A stretch of 64,000 nucleotides of DNA from WTGJ01 sp965237765 (lineage in GTDB: Bacteria; Chloroflexota; Anaerolineae; Aggregatilineales; Phototrophicaceae): NCBI GenBank assembly GCA_965237765.1, contig OZ250157.1, positions 1,488,001 to 1,552,000 of the forward strand, written 5' to 3'. The notes under the pieces are model-generated. The model was not told the origin of the DNA and did not search any database. It saw nothing but the letters and a program-made list of their open reading frames with translations. The stretch's first letter is position 1. Every line of letters starts with the position of its first letter. This document shows positions 1-7,958 of the stretch, piece by piece. A program made the translations under genes and the position numbers.

Positions 1-177
1 GTGCGTGGCACGGCGCAGGACCCTGCCAGCCACCCGCATGGCGGCGGAGAGGGCCGTTCGGGCATTGGCCTTCCCGGGCCGAAGACGCCCTGGGGCAAGC
101 CGGCGCTCGGCAAGCGCACCCGCCAGAACAAGCGCACCGACCGCTTCATCATCCGCCGTCGCGGGCGCCGTCGTTAA
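1..177 (+). CDS. rplB: 50S ribosomal protein L2, C-terminal end (partial)
   Basis: The window opens inside this gene. The 58 visible residues are the conserved L2 tail: a Gly/His-rich HPHGGGEGR stretch, then GLPGPKTPWGKPALGKRT and an Arg-rich end. L2 binds 23S rRNA near the peptidyl-transferase centre and supports subunit joining. The stop is followed 15 bases later by rpsS, the usual S10-operon order. The N-terminal part lies outside the window. Confidence 0.95.
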   Translation: MRGTAQDPASHPHGGGEGRSGIGLPGPKTPWGKPALGKRTRQNKRTDRFIIRRRGRRR

Positions 178-192
178 GGGAGGGGTGAAAGC

Positions 193-471
193 ATGTCGCG
201 TTCATTGAAGAAGGGCTATTTCATCGAGCCGAAGCTGCTCAGCAAGATCGAGAAGCTGAATAACGCGAATAGCAAGATGGTCATCCGCACCTGGAGCCGG
301 GCGAGCACGATCTTCCCGCAGATGGTAGGGCATACGATTGCCGTGCATGATGGCCGCCGCCATGTGCCGATTTACATCACCGAGAACATGGTCGGCCACA
401 AGCTGGGCGAATTCGCCCCCACGCGACGCATGGGCGGCATCCATTACGAGGAGAAGAAGCGTCGCCGTTAG
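193..471 (+). CDS. rpsS: 30S ribosomal protein S19
   Basis: This 92-residue protein has normal S19 length and begins MSRSLKKGYFIEPKL. It contains the family signature around GHKLGEFAPTR and ends in a basic KKRRR tail. S19 binds 16S rRNA in the 30S head near S13 and the tRNAs. A GGGAGGGG ribosome-binding site stands just before the ATG. It lies between rplB and rplV, the standard order. Confidence 0.97.
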   Translation: MSRSLKKGYFIEPKLLSKIEKLNNANSKMVIRTWSRASTIFPQMVGHTIAVHDGRRHVPIYITENMVGHKLGEFAPTRRMGGIHYEEKKRRR

Positions 472-497
472 GGCGGGGCGCGCAGGGGTAGAAGACG

Positions 498-836
498 ATG
501 GAAGTGCAGGCGCATACAAAGCATTTACGGATTTCGCCGCGCAAGCTGCGCTTGGTCTGCGATCAGGTGCGTGGCCTCGATGCGGAGCACGCCCTCGTCG
601 TGCTGGCGCATATGCCGCAAAAAGGGGCGGCGTTGATTACCAAGACGCTGCGAAGCGCCCTCGCCAGCGCGGAGAACAACTTTGACCTCAACCCCGGCGA
701 TATGGTCGTTTCCGAAATTTACGCTGGCGATGCCCCGCGCCAGAAACGCTTCAAGGCCGGCGCGCGCGGCCGCTATAAACCGCGCGTGATCCGCTTTTCA
801 CATCTCACCGTCATCCTCGCTCAACGGGAAGGCTAA
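498..836 (+). CDS. rplV: 50S ribosomal protein L22
   Basis: The 112-residue protein starts MEVQAHTKHLRISPRK and carries the L22 core (ISPRKLRLVCDQVRG) and the C-terminal hairpin GRYKPRVIRFSHLTVIL. L22 lines the nascent-peptide exit tunnel. The spacing to rpsS is 26 bases, and rpsC begins six bases after the stop, so cotranscription is expected. Confidence 0.97.
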   Translation: MEVQAHTKHLRISPRKLRLVCDQVRGLDAEHALVVLAHMPQKGAALITKTLRSALASAENNFDLNPGDMVVSEIYAGDAPRQKRFKAGARGRYKPRVIRFSHLTVILAQREG

Positions 837-842
837 GGGCAT

Positions 843-1526
843 ATGGGACGCAAAGTACATCCGATCGGTTTTCGGCTCAAGATCACGCGGGATTGGGACG
901 CGCGCTGGTTCGCCACCGGCCGCGAATACGCCGATCTGCTGCATGAAGACTTGGCCATCCGTCGCCTCATCGCGGCGGAATCAACGCGCGCCGGCGTTTC
1001 GCGCGTTGAGATCGAGCGCAAATCTCAGCAGGTCTTCATCAATATCCACACCGCGCGGCCGGGAATCATCATCGGACGCAAAGGCGAGAGCGTGAAGCGC
1101 TTGCGCGCCGCCCTCCAGCAACTCACCGGCAAGACGGTGCGTGTGGAAGTTACGGAAATCGAAAAACCGGATCTGGATGCGACGCTGGTGGCGCAGAATG
1201 TGGCGGGGCAACTGGAGCGGCGCATCGGCCATTCGCGGGCGATGAAACGTGTGAGCGCCCAGGTGATGCGTTCGGGCGGGCAAGGCGTGAAGATCATGGT
1301 CGCCGGCCGCCTCAGTGGTGCTGATATGAGCCGACGCGAATGGACGAGCGAAGGGCGCATCCCGCGGAGCACGCTGCGCGCTGATATCGATTACGGCACG
1401 GCGGAAGCGCGTACCACCTTCGGCTGTTTGGGCGTGAAGGTATGGATTTACCGCGGCGAGGTGCTGAGCGACAGCTTCGCCAATTATGGCGGCGGCGAAA
1501 AGCAAGACGTTTACGTGAGTCGCTAG
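843..1526 (+). CDS. rpsC: 30S ribosomal protein S3
   Basis: The 227-residue protein begins MGRKVHPIGFRLKITRDWDARW, the classic S3 start. A type-2 KH domain with the GRKG loop (IIIGRKGESVKRL) lies near residues 75-90. The C-terminal S3 domain carries SGADMSRREWTSEGRIP. S3 sits at the mRNA entry channel and helps unwind mRNA. Length is normal. Confidence 0.97.
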   Translation: MGRKVHPIGFRLKITRDWDARWFATGREYADLLHEDLAIRRLIAAESTRAGVSRVEIERKSQQVFINIHTARPGIIIGRKGESVKRLRAALQQLTGKTVRVEVTEIEKPDLDATLVAQNVAGQLERRIGHSRAMKRVSAQVMRSGGQGVKIMVAGRLSGADMSRREWTSEGRIPRSTLRADIDYGTAEARTTFGCLGVKVWIYRGEVLSDSFANYGGGEKQDVYVSR

Positions 1527-1551
1527 GGCGGCGGGGCGAAGGAGCGGCGCG

Positions 1552-1986
1552 ATGTTGATGCCGAAGCGGTTGAAGTATTTGAAGCAGATGCGCGGGCGTC
1601 GGCGTGGTAAGGCCACGCGCGGCAACGTCGTGCAATTTGGCGATTACGGCATCCAGGCGTTGGAGCCAGCCTGGGTGTCTAGCCGACAGATCGAAGCGGT
1701 GCGCCAGGCGATGGTGCGTTATATTCGCCGCCGCGGCAAAGTGTGGATCCGCATCTTCCCGGATAAGCCGGTCACCAAGCGCGCGGCGGAAACGCGCATG
1801 GGCAAAGGCAAGGGCTCGGTCGAATATTGGGCGGCGGTTGTCAAGCCCGGGCGCGTGCTCTTTGAGATGAGCGGTGTCTCGGAAGAGATCGCCCGCGAAG
1901 CGTTGCGCCTCGGCATGCACAAGCTGCCCTGCAAGACGCGCTTCGTCAAACGCTTCGACCCCATCTCCGGCCGAGAGGTCAGCTGA
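1552..1986 (+). CDS. rplP: 50S ribosomal protein L16
   Basis: The 144-residue protein begins MLMPKRLKYLKQMRGRRRGKA and includes the L16 hallmarks RYIRRRGKVWIRIFPDKPVT and ETRMGKGKGSVEYWAAVVKPG. L16 organises 23S rRNA near the A site. GAAGGAG seven bases upstream favours the first of two close ATGs. The stop overlaps the rpmC start by one base. Confidence 0.97.
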   Translation: MLMPKRLKYLKQMRGRRRGKATRGNVVQFGDYGIQALEPAWVSSRQIEAVRQAMVRYIRRRGKVWIRIFPDKPVTKRAAETRMGKGKGSVEYWAAVVKPGRVLFEMSGVSEEIAREALRLGMHKLPCKTRFVKRFDPISGREVS

Positions 1987-2204
1987 TGGACGTGCGCGAA
2001 ATACGGGAGATGGATGACGAAGCGCTGCGGGATGCGATTGAGGATAAGCGGAACGAGCTGTTCCAGCTGCGCTTCCAACGCGCGGCCGGCCAATTGGGCG
2101 ATACGAACCTGTCGCGCTTTGCGAGGCAAGACCTGGCGCAATTGCTGACGGTGCGGCGCGAACGGCAATTGGCGGCTGAGATCGTCGCGGCGGAGGAGGA
2201 ATAA
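1986..2204 (+). CDS. rpmC: 50S ribosomal protein L29
   Basis: This short helical protein of 72 residues starts MDVREIREMDDEALRDAIED and contains the L29 motif ELFQLRFQRAAGQLGDT. L29 sits near the tunnel exit, where chaperones and SRP dock. It overlaps rplP by one base (TGATG), so translational coupling is likely. Confidence 0.95.
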   Translation: MDVREIREMDDEALRDAIEDKRNELFQLRFQRAAGQLGDTNLSRFARQDLAQLLTVRRERQLAAEIVAAEEE

Positions 2205-2205
2205 G

Positions 2206-2469
2206 GTGGCGAACCAGAGGCGGCGGCTCATCGGCCGTGTTGTGAGCGACAAGATGCAAAAGACCGTCGTCGTCGAAGTCGAACGGCGGACGATGCACCG
2301 CATCTATAAGAAGGTCATCGTGATGAAGAAGCGCTTTTACGCGCATGACGAGCATGAGAGCGCGCCGCTGGGGGCGCTCGTGAAGCTGGTGGAGAGCCGG
2401 CCGCGCAGCAAGCTGAAGCGTTGGGCGGTCGAAACGGTGCTCGAAGGAGGGCGCGGTGATACAGACTGA
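2206..2469 (+). CDS. rpsQ: 30S ribosomal protein S17
   Basis: The 87-residue protein starts at GTG, with GGAGGA about ten bases upstream. The OB-fold core reads RLIGRVVSDKMQKTVVVEVE, followed by HRIYKKVIVMKKRFYAHDE, both typical of S17, a primary 16S rRNA binder. Its end overlaps the rplN start by 14 bases. Confidence 0.95.
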   Translation: MANQRRRLIGRVVSDKMQKTVVVEVERRTMHRIYKKVIVMKKRFYAHDEHESAPLGALVKLVESRPRSKLKRWAVETVLEGGRGDTD

Positions 2470-2827
2470 ATCGCGCCTCAAAGTGGCCGATAACAGCGGC
2501 GCGCAGGTGATCCTCGTGATCCGCGTTTTGGGCGGGTCGAAGCGGCGCTATGGCCGCGTCGGTGATGTTGTGGTCGGCACCGTGAAATCGGCCTCCTCGC
2601 AGGGCGCGCTCAAGAAGAGCACGGTCGTACGCGCCGTCATCGTGCGCACCGCCAAAGAATTTCGCCGCTCCGATGGCTCTTACTTGAAATTCGATGACAA
2701 CGCGGTCGTGATATTGAGCGATGACCTGGCGAACCCACGCGGGACGCGCGTCTTTGGCCCGGTGGCGCGCGAATTGCGCGACCGGGGATTCATGAAGATC
2801 GTCTCGCTCGCGCCGGAAACGCTCTGA
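2456..2827 (+). CDS. rplN: 50S ribosomal protein L14
   Basis: The 123-residue protein starts at GTG after GAAGGAGGG. It carries the L14 signature MIQTESRLKVADNSGAQ and ends with FGPVARELRDRGFMKIVSLA. L14 forms an intersubunit bridge. The start lies within rpsQ, which suggests coupled translation. Confidence 0.97.
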   Translation: MIQTESRLKVADNSGAQVILVIRVLGGSKRRYGRVGDVVVGTVKSASSQGALKKSTVVRAVIVRTAKEFRRSDGSYLKFDDNAVVILSDDLANPRGTRVFGPVARELRDRGFMKIVSLAPETL

Positions 2828-2841
2828 AACTGGGGAAGATA

Positions 2842-3162
2842 ATGCAACGGATCAAGAAGGGCGACACGGTAGAAATCATTGCGGGCAAGGATTTGGGCTT
2901 GCGGGGCGAGGTGATCGCAGTGTTGAAGCGCAAAGAGCGCGTGATCGTGACCGGCGTGAATCAGCTGAAGCGGCATGAGAAAGCGCGCCAGCGGGGCGGG
3001 CAGCAAATTCCCGCGCAGATCGTGGAATTCGACGCGCCGATTCACTGGTCGAATGTGATGCCAGTCTGCGGTAGTTGTGACCGGCCGGTGCGCGTTGGTT
3101 TTCAGCTGAGCGATGATGGCAAGCAGCGCGTCTGCCGCCGTTGTGGCGCGGCGCTGAATTAG
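2842..3162 (+). CDS. rplX: 50S ribosomal protein L24 with C-terminal zinc ribbon
   Basis: The 106-residue protein has a KOW domain at the N-terminus (MQRIKKGDTVEIIAGKDLG). It ends with a four-cysteine ribbon, CGSC then CRRC. Many bacterial L24 proteins keep only a vestige of this ribbon; here all four cysteines are present, so zinc binding is likely. L24 initiates 50S assembly. Confidence 0.95.
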   Translation: MQRIKKGDTVEIIAGKDLGLRGEVIAVLKRKERVIVTGVNQLKRHEKARQRGGQQIPAQIVEFDAPIHWSNVMPVCGSCDRPVRVGFQLSDDGKQRVCRRCGAALN

Positions 3163-3174
3163 GCGGAGCAGAGT

Positions 3175-3723
3175 ATGGCAGAGTTGGGCATTCGGCAGCG
3201 GTATCGCGATGAAGTCGTTCCGGCGATGATGAACGAATTCGCCTACGTGAACGTGATGCAGGTGCCGCGCGTCACCAAGCTGGTCGTGAATGTGGGTGTC
3301 GGCGAGGCGCTGGATAACCCGAAGGCGCTGGACGCGGTGGTGAACGATTTGCGCATCATCACCGGGCAGCAGCCAGTGGTAACGCGCGCGCGCAAGAGCA
3401 TCGCCACTTACAAGCTGCGCGAAGGGCGGGCGATCGGCGCGAAGGTAACGCTGCGCGGCGCGAAGATGTGGGGTTTGCTGGATCGCGTGTTGAACCTCGC
3501 CCTGCCGCGCATTCGCGATTTCCGTGGCGTTTCCGTCAGTCATTTCGATGGCCGTGGCAACTACACGCTCGGTTTCCGTGAACAGTTGGTCTTTCCAGAA
3601 ATTGACCTGGATAAGATCGACAAGGTGCGCGGTTTTGAAGTGTCAATCGTCACGAGTGCGAAAAGCGATGAAGAGGGGCGGCGCCTGTTGCGTTTGTTGG
3701 GCATGCCGTTCCGAGAGGATTAA
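3175..3723 (+). CDS. rplE: 50S ribosomal protein L5
   Basis: The 182-residue protein has L5 signatures: MQVPRVTKLVVNVGVGEA, GQQPVVTRARKSIATYKLRE and FPEIDLDKIDKVRGFEVSIV. L5 binds 5S rRNA and contacts P-site tRNA in the central protuberance. It has normal length and lies between rplX and the zinc-type S14 gene. Confidence 0.97.
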   Translation: MAELGIRQRYRDEVVPAMMNEFAYVNVMQVPRVTKLVVNVGVGEALDNPKALDAVVNDLRIITGQQPVVTRARKSIATYKLREGRAIGAKVTLRGAKMWGLLDRVLNLALPRIRDFRGVSVSHFDGRGNYTLGFREQLVFPEIDLDKIDKVRGFEVSIVTSAKSDEEGRRLLRLLGMPFRED

Positions 3724-3731
3724 GGCGTAAG

Positions 3732-3914
3732 ATGGCCAGGAAGAGCAATATTGCCCGTGAGGGCAAACGCAAGTTTCAGGTTCGGGTGCGGAATCGTTGC
3801 CGTCTCTGTGGGCGACCGCGCGGCTATTATCGCCGCTTTGCCCTGTGCCGCATCTGCCTGCGTGAGCTGGCGTTGCAGGGCAAGATTCCCGGCCTCGTGA
3901 AGTCGAGCTGGTAA
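3732..3914 (+). CDS. rpsZ: 30S ribosomal protein S14, zinc-binding type Z
   Basis: This 60-residue S14 has cysteines at 23, 26, 39 and 42 (CRLC and CRIC), forming the zinc site of the short C+ form. It ends IPGLVKSSW, the invariant S14 tail. The longer zinc-free S14 paralogue used in zinc starvation is not in this window. Position between rplE and rpsH is standard. Confidence 0.96.
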   Translation: MARKSNIAREGKRKFQVRVRNRCRLCGRPRGYYRRFALCRICLRELALQGKIPGLVKSSW

Positions 3915-3932
3915 GAAGGGAGCGGTTGAGCG

Positions 3933-4340
3933 ATGACGATGACCGACCCGATTGCCGATATGCTGACGCGCATCCGCAACGCGTTGATGGTCGGCAAGCG
4001 CGAAGTAGCGATGCCGAATTCTCGCCTTAAGGTAGAGATTACGCGCATCTTGCAAGAAGAGGGTTATATCGAGGGTTTTCGCCTCAGTCAGGAAGCGCCG
4101 CGCGGCCAGTTGCACATTCGGTTGAAATATTTTGGCAACCGGCGCAACCGTCGCCCGGTGATCACGAGATTGCAACGCATCAGCACGCCTGGCTTGCGCG
4201 TCTACCGCAAGCGGCGCGAATTGCCGCGCGTACTTAGCGGCAGCGGAATCGCGATTGTCACCACCACACGCGGGGTGATGACCGCGGAAGCCGCGCGCCG
4301 CGCCGGCCTCGGTGGCGAAGTGCTCTGTTACGTCTGGTAG
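3933..4340 (+). CDS. rpsH: 30S ribosomal protein S8
   Basis: The 135-residue protein begins MTMTDPIADMLTRIRNA and contains the S8 RNA-binding segment GSGIAIVTTTRGVMTAEAARR. In E. coli S8 binds 16S helix 21 and represses its own spc operon; whether that holds here is not visible. Order rpsZ-rpsH-rplF is canonical. Confidence 0.97.
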   Translation: MTMTDPIADMLTRIRNALMVGKREVAMPNSRLKVEITRILQEEGYIEGFRLSQEAPRGQLHIRLKYFGNRRNRRPVITRLQRISTPGLRVYRKRRELPRVLSGSGIAIVTTTRGVMTAEAARRAGLGGEVLCYVW

Positions 4341-4353
4341 GGCAGGAGGAACG

Positions 4354-4908
4354 ATGTCACGCGTTGGGAAGCGACCAATTCCGCTGCCGCAAGGCGTCAC
4401 GGTGGATCTGCAAGGGCGAGAGGTCGCCATTCGCGGGCCACGCGGCGCGTTACAGATGTCCCTGCACCCGCAGATCGAAGCGCGCGTCGATGGCGAAAAG
4501 CTGCACGTCGAGCGGCCGAACGACCAGCGCCAGGTGCGCGCGTTGCATGGGACGATGCGCGCCCTGTTGCAGAATATGGTTACGGGCGTATCCGAGGGGT
4601 TTCGCCGCAGCCTGGTGATCGAAGGCGTCGGTTATCAAGCGGAGATGCGTGGGCCGCAGCTGATGCTGAGGCTCGGGCATTCGCACGAAGTGCTGGAGAC
4701 GGCGCCCGAGGGCATCAGCTTCGAGGTGCCGAAGGAAGGGCGCGGACGCCTCGTGCATGTGGATGGCATCGATAAGCAGCAGGTCGGCCAGGTGGCCGCG
4801 CAGCTGCGCAAGTGGCGGCCGCCCGAGCCTTATAAGGGCAAAGGCATCCGTTATTCGGACGAAATTGTGCGCCGCAAGGCGGGCAAAGCGGGCAAGACCA
4901 TAGCCTAG
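4354..4908 (+). CDS. rplF: 50S ribosomal protein L6
   Basis: The chosen ATG follows GGAGGAACG and gives MSRVGKRPIPLPQGV, the universal L6 start; an in-frame upstream ATG at 4312 would overlap rpsH and lacks homology. The 184-residue protein has both L6 repeats and ends GKGIRYSDEIVRRKAGKAG. L6 contacts the sarcin-ricin loop region. Confidence 0.96.
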   Translation: MSRVGKRPIPLPQGVTVDLQGREVAIRGPRGALQMSLHPQIEARVDGEKLHVERPNDQRQVRALHGTMRALLQNMVTGVSEGFRRSLVIEGVGYQAEMRGPQLMLRLGHSHEVLETAPEGISFEVPKEGRGRLVHVDGIDKQQVGQVAAQLRKWRPPEPYKGKGIRYSDEIVRRKAGKAGKTIA

Positions 4909-4923
4909 GAGCGATTGGGAACG

Positions 4924-5298
4924 ATGGCCGATATCCAGGGCAAACGAAAGCGGGAAGCGCGCAAACGGCGGCAGCGCCGGATTCGCGCGCGCATCCAGGG
5001 CAGCGGGGCACGGCCCCGCCTCAACGTCTTTCGTAGCGCCAATCACATCTACGCACAGCTAATTGACGATGGCGCCGGCGCGACCCTGACGGCCGCCTCT
5101 ACGTTGGATAAAGCGCTGCGCGAAGAAGCGGCCGCGCTGAATAAAGCGGAAGCGGCGCGCCTCGTCGGGCAGGCGTTGGGCGAACGGGCGCTCGCCGCCG
5201 GGTTGGAAGAAGCCGTTTTCGACCGCGGTGGCTATCGCTACCATGGCCGTGTGGCCGCCCTGGCTGACGGCGCCCGCGCCGCCGGGCTCAAATTCTAA
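4924..5298 (+). CDS. rplR: 50S ribosomal protein L18
   Basis: The 124-residue product starts MADIQGKRKREARKRRQR and has the L18 motif GARPRLNVFRSANHIYAQLI and the end VAALADGARAAGLKF. L18 binds 5S rRNA. A TTG at 4915 is in frame but lies almost on top of the GGAG; the ATG at 4924 is preferred. Confidence 0.95.
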   Translation: MADIQGKRKREARKRRQRRIRARIQGSGARPRLNVFRSANHIYAQLIDDGAGATLTAASTLDKALREEAAALNKAEAARLVGQALGERALAAGLEEAVFDRGGYRYHGRVAALADGARAAGLKF

Positions 5299-5312
5299 GA
5301 GGGAGCGCGAGT

Positions 5313-5873
5313 ATGGCAGACCGCAGACGCGAAGCGCGCCGCCGGCGCGATGATGAACGGGACGAGTTCGACGAGCGCGTGGTGAATATCACCCGTGTCG
5401 CCAAGGTGATCAAAGGCGGGCGACGTTTCGCCTTTCGCACCGTCGTCGTCGTAGGTGACAACCGCGGGCGCGTTGCCGTCGGTGTGGGTAAAGCGCGCAC
5501 GGTGCCGGATAGTATCCGTAAAGGGTCGGAGCGGGCGCGCCGCCAGCTTTCGCGCGTGGCGATGTCCGGCTCAACGATTCCTTATCAGGTGCTGGGCAAG
5601 TGTGGTGGCGCGCGGGTATTGCTGAAGCCAGCTTCGCCAGGGACGGGCGTCATTGCCGGTGGCGGCGTGCGCGCGGTGCTGGAAGCGGCCGGGGTGCGCG
5701 ACGTGCTCACCAAGAGCCAGGGCAGCAACACGGCGCTGAATATCGCCAAGGCCACGCTGGACGCGCTGCAGCAATTGCGCAGCCCGCAGGAATTGGCCGC
5801 CATGCGCGGCAAGCCGGTCGAGAGCGTCCGCCCCTTCTGGGAGCGGCGGCGGAGCGAGCAGAATGGCAGCTGA
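5313..5873 (+). CDS. rpsE: 30S ribosomal protein S5
   Basis: The 186-residue protein has the S5 double-stranded RNA-binding domain (RVAKVIKGGRRFAFRTVVVVG) and the second domain (GTGVIAGGGVRAVLEAAGV). The first ~25 residues are Arg/Asp-rich and variable. S5 sits at the mRNA entry site and affects fidelity. It overlaps rpmD by 11 bases. Confidence 0.96.
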   Translation: MADRRREARRRRDDERDEFDERVVNITRVAKVIKGGRRFAFRTVVVVGDNRGRVAVGVGKARTVPDSIRKGSERARRQLSRVAMSGSTIPYQVLGKCGGARVLLKPASPGTGVIAGGGVRAVLEAAGVRDVLTKSQGSNTALNIAKATLDALQQLRSPQELAAMRGKPVESVRPFWERRRSEQNGS

Positions 5874-6063
5874 GAGCGCCAGGCAATTGCGCATCACCCT
5901 TGTGAAGAGCCCGATCGGTTACCGCGAGAAGCAGCGGCTCACTGTGCAGGCCCTGGGTTTGCGACGCATGCAAGCCAGCGTAACGCACCGCGATACGCCG
6001 CAAATCCGCGGCATGATCGCCAAAGTGCGGCACCTCGTGCGCGTAGAAGAATTGGACGAATAG
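5863..6063 (+). CDS. rpmD: 50S ribosomal protein L30
   Basis: The 66-residue product contains the L30 core LRITLVKSPIGYREKQRLTV and ALGLRRMQASVTHRDTP, then an acidic tail. The start overlaps the rpsE end, as is common for this pair. Length is slightly above the usual ~60 residues. Confidence 0.94.
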   Translation: MAAESARQLRITLVKSPIGYREKQRLTVQALGLRRMQASVTHRDTPQIRGMIAKVRHLVRVEELDE

Positions 6064-6067
6064 AGCG

Positions 6068-6646
6068 ATGCGATTACACGACCTCAAGCCGGCCCGCGGC
6101 GCGCGCAAACAACGGACGCGCGTGGGACGGGGCATCGCGGCGGGCAAAGGCAAGACGGCTGGCCGCGGGCATAAAGGGCAAGGCGCACGCAGTGGTGGCG
6201 GCAAGGGCCTCTATTTCGAGGGCGGGCAATTGCCGCTCGTGCGGCGCTTGCCCTTCAAACGCGGCTTCACGAATATCTTCCGCATCCGTTACCAGGAAGT
6301 GAATGTCGGCCAATTGGCGGAACGCTTTGCGGCGGGCGCAGTGATTACGCCGGCGGCGCTGGCCGAGGCGGGCCTGGTTCGCAAAGCTGACGATCCGGTC
6401 GTCGTGCTCGGCCAGGGCGAGATCGATTTCGCGCTGACGGTGCAGGCGCATCGCTTCAGCAGCAGCGCGAAGAGCCAGCTGATTGCGGCTGGCGGCGCGG
6501 CGGAGAAGTTGCCGCTGCTCCTGCGTGGCGCGCGGGCGACGGTGAAGAAATTGCGCCGGGCTGAACGGGCGCGCGCCATGGAAGCGGAGGCGGCGCGTTT
6601 GGCCAACCAGGCGAGCGAAGCGGATGAGGGCGCCACTGATGCTTGA
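6068..6646 (+). CDS. rplO: 50S ribosomal protein L15
   Basis: The protein begins MRLHDLKPARGARKQRTRVGRG and has the Gly-rich L15 N-terminus (GKGKTAGRGHKGQGARSGG). At 192 residues it is longer than the usual ~147, because of an Ala/Glu-rich C-terminal extension after about residue 150. L15 is a late-assembling 50S protein. Its last codons overlap the secY start. Confidence 0.94.
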   Translation: MRLHDLKPARGARKQRTRVGRGIAAGKGKTAGRGHKGQGARSGGGKGLYFEGGQLPLVRRLPFKRGFTNIFRIRYQEVNVGQLAERFAAGAVITPAALAEAGLVRKADDPVVVLGQGEIDFALTVQAHRFSSSAKSQLIAAGGAAEKLPLLLRGARATVKKLRRAERARAMEAEAARLANQASEADEGATDA

Positions 6647-7958
6647 CGCCCTGCGCAACGCCTTCCGCGTATCTGAAGTCCGCAACAAACTGTTGCTGAC
6701 GGGTTTCATCCTCGTCGTCTACCAGTTTGCGATTCACGTGCCGGTAATTGGCGTGGACCGGGCGGCGCTGCAGAGCGTGCTATCTGGGCCGGGCGCCGGC
6801 TTTGTGGGGGTGTTGAACCTGCTTTCGGGCGGGGCGGTGAGTAATTTCAGCGTGCTGGCCAACGGCGTCTATCCATATATCACCGCCAGCATCATCTTCC
6901 AGCTGCTCATTCCCATCGTGCCGGCGCTGGAACGCATCCAACGCGAGCCGGGCGGGCGGGAAAAGCTGCAGCGCTACACCTATTACCTGGCGATCCCGAT
7001 GGCCGTGCTGCAATCGCTGGGGCAGATTGCCATCTTCAACGCGCCCAATATCGGCGGCGGTGGCGTCATCCCCGGCTTTGGCGTGGATTTGTTCCTGACG
7101 GCGACGGTCATCGTAACCATGACGGCCGGGACGATGTTCGCCATCTGGTTGGGCGATTTGATCACGGAGCAGGGCATTGGCAACGGCCTTTCGGTCATCA
7201 TCTTCGCCGGCATCGTCGCGCAGGCGCCCACGCAGCTGGCGAATTTGCTGACGACGAGCAACCGTCTCGTCTATGACATCTTGCTCTTCGTGCTCATTAC
7301 GCTGTTGAGCATCGGGGTCATCATCTACATCCAGGAGGGCGTGCGGCGCATCCCGGTGCAATATGGCAAGCGGGTGCGCGGGCGCAAGCAATATGGCGGC
7401 GCCAGCACGCACATCCCGCTCAAGGTGAACCCGGTGGGCATGATCCCGCTGATTTTCGCGCAGGCGGTTACGGCCTTCCCGGCCATCATCGTCAACCTCT
7501 TTCCGCAAGGAGCGGTGGGCGATTCGATACTGAATGTCTTCGGTAACCAGCAGGGCTTCGGCTATTGGGCCTTTTTCTTCACGCTGACGGTCGGCTTCAC
7601 CTTCTTTTACGCGAGCGTGATGGTTGGCAATCAGAATCTGGCGGAGAATCTGCAGCGCAATGGCGGTTTCATCCCGGGAATTCGCCCCGGGCGGCGCACG
7701 CAGGAATACATCTTGCGCGTCACGAACCGCGTCACGCTCGTGGGCGCGCTCTTTCTGGGGACGATCGCCATCGTGCCGGGCCTGGTCGAGGGACTGAATA
7801 GCCTGCTCTTCGAATTCGAAGCGACGACGGTGGCCAACAACCCGGCGCGCGTGATCACCGGCTCTGGTCTCATCATCGTGGTCGGCGTCGTGATCGATAC
7901 GATGCGCCAGTTGGAAGCGCAGCTGGTGATGCGCAATTACGAGGGTTTCATGCGCTAA
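6639..7958 (+). CDS. secY: Protein translocase subunit SecY
   Basis: This is the channel subunit of the SecYEG translocon. The 439-residue protein has the expected ten membrane segments, and SecY signatures such as the plug region after FAIHVPVIGVD and YPYITASIIFQLL. The ATG at 6639 gives MLDALRNAFR; an ATG at 6624 would extend further into rplO. It overlaps rplO by eight bases and adk by one (TAATG). Confidence 0.96.
   Translation: MLDALRNAFRVSEVRNKLLLTGFILVVYQFAIHVPVIGVDRAALQSVLSGPGAGFVGVLNLLSGGAVSNFSVLANGVYPYITASIIFQLLIPIVPALERIQREPGGREKLQRYTYYLAIPMAVLQSLGQIAIFNAPNIGGGGVIPGFGVDLFLTATVIVTMTAGTMFAIWLGDLITEQGIGNGLSVIIFAGIVAQAPTQLANLLTTSNRLVYDILLFVLITLLSIGVIIYIQEGVRRIPVQYGKRVRGRKQYGGASTHIPLKVNPVGMIPLIFAQAVTAFPAIIVNLFPQGAVGDSILNVFGNQQGFGYWAFFFTLTVGFTFFYASVMVGNQNLAENLQRNGGFIPGIRPGRRTQEYILRVTNRVTLVGALFLGTIAIVPGLVEGLNSLLFEFEATTVANNPARVITGSGLIIVVGVVIDTMRQLEAQLVMRNYEGFMR

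Noticed and set aside
1312..2481. 389-codon minus-strand frame across rplP-rpsQ
   Set aside because: Crosses several certain ribosomal genes and has no homology pattern.
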